Assembly (NCBI GenBank): GCA_022774505.1
Contig: JALFLW010000059.1
Coordinates: 1-43,810, forward strand
From: Lachnospiraceae bacterium
GTDB taxonomy: Bacteria > Bacillota > Clostridia > Lachnospirales > Lachnospiraceae
DNA: 43,810 bases
Direction of reading: 5' to 3'
In this document: one piece after another, positions 41,548-43,810 of the stretch
How positions within the stretch are numbered: position 1 is the first letter of the stretch
Layout: the number at the start of each line of letters is the position of its first letter
Translations under genes and position numbers: made by a program
The notes under the pieces: generated by a model
Databases searched by the model: none
Seen by the model: only the letters and a program-made list of their open reading frames with translations
What the model was told of the DNA's origin: nothing

Positions 41548-41769
41548 ATGACCGTCAATTATGAAACAATTTTAGTAAATAGTATGTTTGCACTTGTTGT
41601 TAATATTTTGTATAAGTGCGGGAAAGCGGTTACATATCCAGGCCAAAATATGAGAGGAATGACTGAAAAAAGAACTGAAATGTTTATGAAAATATTCATG
41701 ATTTCTATAGTGCTGTTTGTCGGAATGGAAATTTATTGTAACTGGGGCTGGCATTGCATTAGCCACTAG
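41548..41769 (+). CDS. Small two-helix membrane protein beside a LytTR locus
   Basis: A 73-residue frame with two hydrophobic stretches (about 5-21 and 46-63) joined by a basic polar loop (GKAVTYPGQNMRGMTEKRTE). Three Cys and two Trp occur near the helix ends (LYKCGK, IYCNWGWHCISH). It is very AT-rich and has no obvious ribosome site, so the true start is unsure; Met12 is an alternative. It lies 38 bases before a LytTR regulator. Position suggests a signal, immunity or accessory peptide of that system, but it does not resemble AgrD or AgrB, and a gene fragment is also possible. I do not recognise the family. Confidence 0.4.
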   Translation: MTVNYETILVNSMFALVVNILYKCGKAVTYPGQNMRGMTEKRTEMFMKIFMISIVLFVGMEIYCNWGWHCISH

Positions 41770-41807
41770 TATAACCTATCACAATAGGTTGATTAAGGAG
41801 ATTAAGA

Positions 41808-42545
41808 ATGGTTAGAATTGCGATTTGTGATGATGAACAAGAGTATTTGCTTCTGGAGAAAAATATCATTGTCCAATATATGACAAATCACGGATATGAA
41901 TATATAATAGATACTTTTGTTTCTGGAACAGATTTTCTATGTATTAAGAGAAAAATAGAAGAATATGATATTGTTTTTTTAGATATTAATATGTCAGAAT
42001 TGGATGGAATAGAGACAGCAAAACGGATTAGACAATATTCTTATCGGATATCAATTGTTTTTGTGACAGCCTTTTTAAGCTATGCGTTAGAAGGATATAA
42101 AGTAAATGCAATTCGATACCTTCTGAAGGACGGTAATTCTTTGAAAGATTCATTAGCAGAATGTTTAGATACTATTTTTATGCAAAAAAATTTTAACAGA
42201 ATTAGACAATCATTTGAATTTATCGAAGGGACACAGACTGTAGACTTAAATGAGATCGTATATATAGAGAGTTCATTGCATAAATTGACCTTTCATTTTA
42301 GAAAAGGATTAAACCCCAAAATGTCTATGTATGAAAAGTTAGATAATATTGATGAGCATATTTGTAAATTTGGATTTTGTAGAATTCACAAAAGTTATTT
42401 AGTGAATTTAAAATATGTCGAATCAATAGAGCGGTATGTGGTTACATTGACAGAGGGTGTAAGTGAAGTGAAAACTTTAAGCGTTTCTCAGTCAAAATAT
42501 TCTAATGCTAAAGAAGAATATATTTTATATCAAGGGGAAGTATAA
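41808..42545 (+). CDS. LytTR-family response regulator (AgrA/ComE-like)
   Basis: A 245-residue two-component regulator. The receiver domain (about 1-120) has ICDDEQEY, the phosphoacceptor Asp in DIVFLDINMSELDG and VFVTAF, but the usual KP pair after it is replaced by LLKDG. The LytTR DNA-binding domain (about 140-240) has IVYIESSLHKLTFHF and FCRIHKSYLVNLKYVESIER. AAGGAGATTAAGA before the ATG is a strong ribosome site. Its TAA shares a base with the ATG of the following kinase frame. The codon use is AT-rich compared with the genes to its left, which suggests horizontal acquisition. Such regulators usually answer peptide quorum signals. Confidence 0.9.
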   Translation: MVRIAICDDEQEYLLLEKNIIVQYMTNHGYEYIIDTFVSGTDFLCIKRKIEEYDIVFLDINMSELDGIETAKRIRQYSYRISIVFVTAFLSYALEGYKVNAIRYLLKDGNSLKDSLAECLDTIFMQKNFNRIRQSFEFIEGTQTVDLNEIVYIESSLHKLTFHFRKGLNPKMSMYEKLDNIDEHICKFGFCRIHKSYLVNLKYVESIERYVVTLTEGVSEVKTLSVSQSKYSNAKEEYILYQGEV

Positions 42546-43529
42546 TGGAATTATATATTTACGGAGTTGTTTACACGGTTTTATATGTAATATTATGCAA
42601 GATGTTTATTGAGATATTTGCAAAAAAGAGATTTCAAAATAATAGTAATGTTTTTTCTCAATTGTATCTTTTGTTTTGTTGGAATATATTGTTTCGATCG
42701 TATTTTCAAAAATAATTGTTTTAAAACAGATTTTAATTATAATTTTGGGAGGTTTCTATGCATGTTATTATTTTAAATTAAAATTGTGTAAAGGATTTTT
42801 TTTGTTTTTGTTGTACCATGGATTATGTTTTGCCACTGATTATGGATTGTTGATTGTATCGCAAAATTTCATTTCAAATGCATCTACTTCGGAAATTGTT
42901 TCTTCAAATATGAGTTTAATGATGGGATCAGTTAGTCAGATGCTCGTTTTTTGTATCATTATTATTTTGAAAAAATATATAAAAAATGAAAATTTGGAGG
43001 TTTTAACTAAGTTTGAATGGATTAAATTTTCTGTTTTTCCTATTTTTTCTATTGTTTCAATTCTTTCTATTTATATCAATTTTAATGAAATCAACAGTGT
43101 TAAGCAAAAAAATATTCTGTTATGTATTGCATTTGGGATGTTGTCAATGAATATTGTAGTGTTTTATTTAATATATGGAATATTAGTAAGGGAATCACAG
43201 ATAAATGAAGACAAACTTTTTTTTGAACGCATAAAATCAGAAACAGAGATATATCGTCAGGCGTCTAAAAACTATGTTGATCAGAGAAAAAGAGAGCATG
43301 AATATAAAAATGAAATGATGCTAATATCCTCATTAATTGATTTAAAAGAGTATGACAAGGTACGTTTTGTTATTGACAAATTTTGCGATAAGAGTTCTTG
43401 TGGCATACACCGTATTGATACAAATAATATTATAATTGATGCTATAATAAATGCCAAGTATGAAGAAATGAAAGATAAAGATATTTTATTTGTTTTTAAG
43501 TTTAATGATTTGTCGGCTTTGAAACTTGA
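42545..43529 (+). pseudogene. GHKL sensor kinase (AgrC-like), frameshifted and truncated
   Basis: Translation would start at 42545 and give 56 residues of a membrane N-terminus (MELYIYGVVYTVLYVILCK), ending at a TAA at 42713. The rest of the protein continues one frame lower from about 42670, with further hydrophobic helices (VLKQILIIILGGFYACYYF and others) to about residue 180. The dimerisation segment follows: HEYKNEMMLISSLIDLKEYDKVRF stands where H-D-F-K-N-H is usual in this class, then NNIIIDAIINAKYEEMKDKDI. The ATP-binding N and G boxes are missing, because foreign sequence begins at about 43530. A one-base deletion in the T-rich CTTTTGTTTTGTTGG explains the frame change. The kinase should be inactive. 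Confidence 0.75.
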
Positions 43530-43810
43530 TGTCAGACGGCACATTGTGGGAGGTACATACCGCACTTTGATTTCAGTGCAAAACTCTCTCCGATTGTGCC
43601 GTACCGGCATTTGCCGCAGTCTCTCAGCGGGATGACCGCAGATTGTCGTAGCCTTGTTTGAAGGGCAGCCGGTGCTGCTTTCGAAATAAGGCCATGACAG
43701 ATGTCACAGCCTTAGAAATGTACTTTGAAAACTTCATCAATAAAGTCCCTGATTATCAACAGCAGCACGGATGGTCTCGGCATCGATGACTTTTTTATCC
43801 TGCTGGGAGC
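43530..43810. mobile_element. Probable end of an inserted mobile element
   Basis: The kinase reading frame loses family resemblance abruptly after LSALKLD, and base composition rises in GC from this point to the window edge. The new sequence starts TGTCAGACGGCACATTG; a 5' TGTCA end is typical of Tn552/Tn5053-like elements. ACGGCACA occurs again inverted about 65 bases inside (CGATTGTGCCGT). A minus-strand frame reaching the right edge may be an element gene. The other end lies outside the window, so element type and size are not known. Confidence 0.45.
43737..43810 (-). CDS. C-terminal end of a minus-strand gene entering from the right edge
   Basis: On the minus strand a frame is open from the right edge to a TGA at 43737-43739, giving about 23 residues ending DKKVIDAETIRAAVDNQGLY. 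This looks like the helical C-terminus of a real protein, perhaps an AAA-type transposition ATPase (ending patterns such as VIDAETIRAA are common there), but identification is not possible from so little. The stop overlaps a further ATG (TGATG) that opens a 37-codon basic frame, which may be the decayed next gene of the element. Confidence 0.3.
   Translation of the reverse strand, partial: SQQDKKVIDAETIRAAVDNQGLY

Noticed and set aside
41775-41792. AACCTA-N6-TAGGTT hairpin before the LytTR gene as a terminator
   Set aside because: Short stem and no T tract; it may only be a leader hairpin.

Overview
The window looks like a chromosomal segment of a low-to-moderate GC, Gram-positive anaerobe of the Clostridia, most probably a Lachnospiraceae gut bacterium. 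The reasons are purine-rich AGGAGG-type ribosome binding sites, sigma-A style promoters, the Firmicute gene order priA-def-fmt-rsmB-rlmN-prpC-prkC-rsgA-rpe-thiN, a DAP-type murE beside dapF, a HydE-like radical SAM maturase, and agr-type LytTR/GHKL regulators. No tRNA, rRNA, CRISPR array or prophage was seen. The genus cannot be set from the sequence alone.

Layout. 1-2964: end of an ABC permease, its ATPase, an OmpR-type response regulator and a short-loop histidine kinase (a Bce-like export/sensing module). 2999-15962: a cell-surface polysaccharide region. It holds a GT-A glycosyltransferase on the minus strand, a PseC-like aminotransferase, a Wzy/WaaL-like membrane protein on the minus strand, and then a plus-strand run of GntR/FCD regulator, initiating sugar-phosphate transferase, GT4, two GT2 enzymes, UDP-galactopyranose mutase and a secreted Big_2 protein. 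No flippase or chain-length regulator is present, so the full locus must extend elsewhere. 15985-18222: htpG behind a compact promoter / CIRCE-like palindrome / terminator element. 18363-23577: a TetR-controlled operon with an MMPL-type exporter, a secreted xxxLxxG heptad-repeat protein and the TetR itself, with two near-identical operators. 23577-27826: HydE-like maturase overlapping an orphan pseudo-receiver regulator, then dapF and murE. 27921-40138: the conserved housekeeping operon (replication restart, N-terminal methionine processing, rRNA methylation, Ser/Thr phosphatase and kinase, ribosome GTPase, pentose epimerase, a PilZ protein, thiamine pyrophosphokinase).

40139-43810 is an accessory, decaying zone: an apparent 23-codon acetyltransferase remnant, a PnuC-like gene that appears to lack about 50 internal residues, small orphan ORFs, and an AT-rich LytTR/GHKL two-component locus. 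The kinase of that locus is both frameshifted and cut off by what looks like the end of a mobile element running past the right edge.

The observations most worth a second look are the htpG control element (one palindrome that could be terminator, HrcA-type operator and 5' mRNA stem at once), the MMPL plus heptad-repeat secretion operon with mapped operators, the HydE / pseudo-receiver overlap, and the disrupted quorum-sensing-like locus at the right end.
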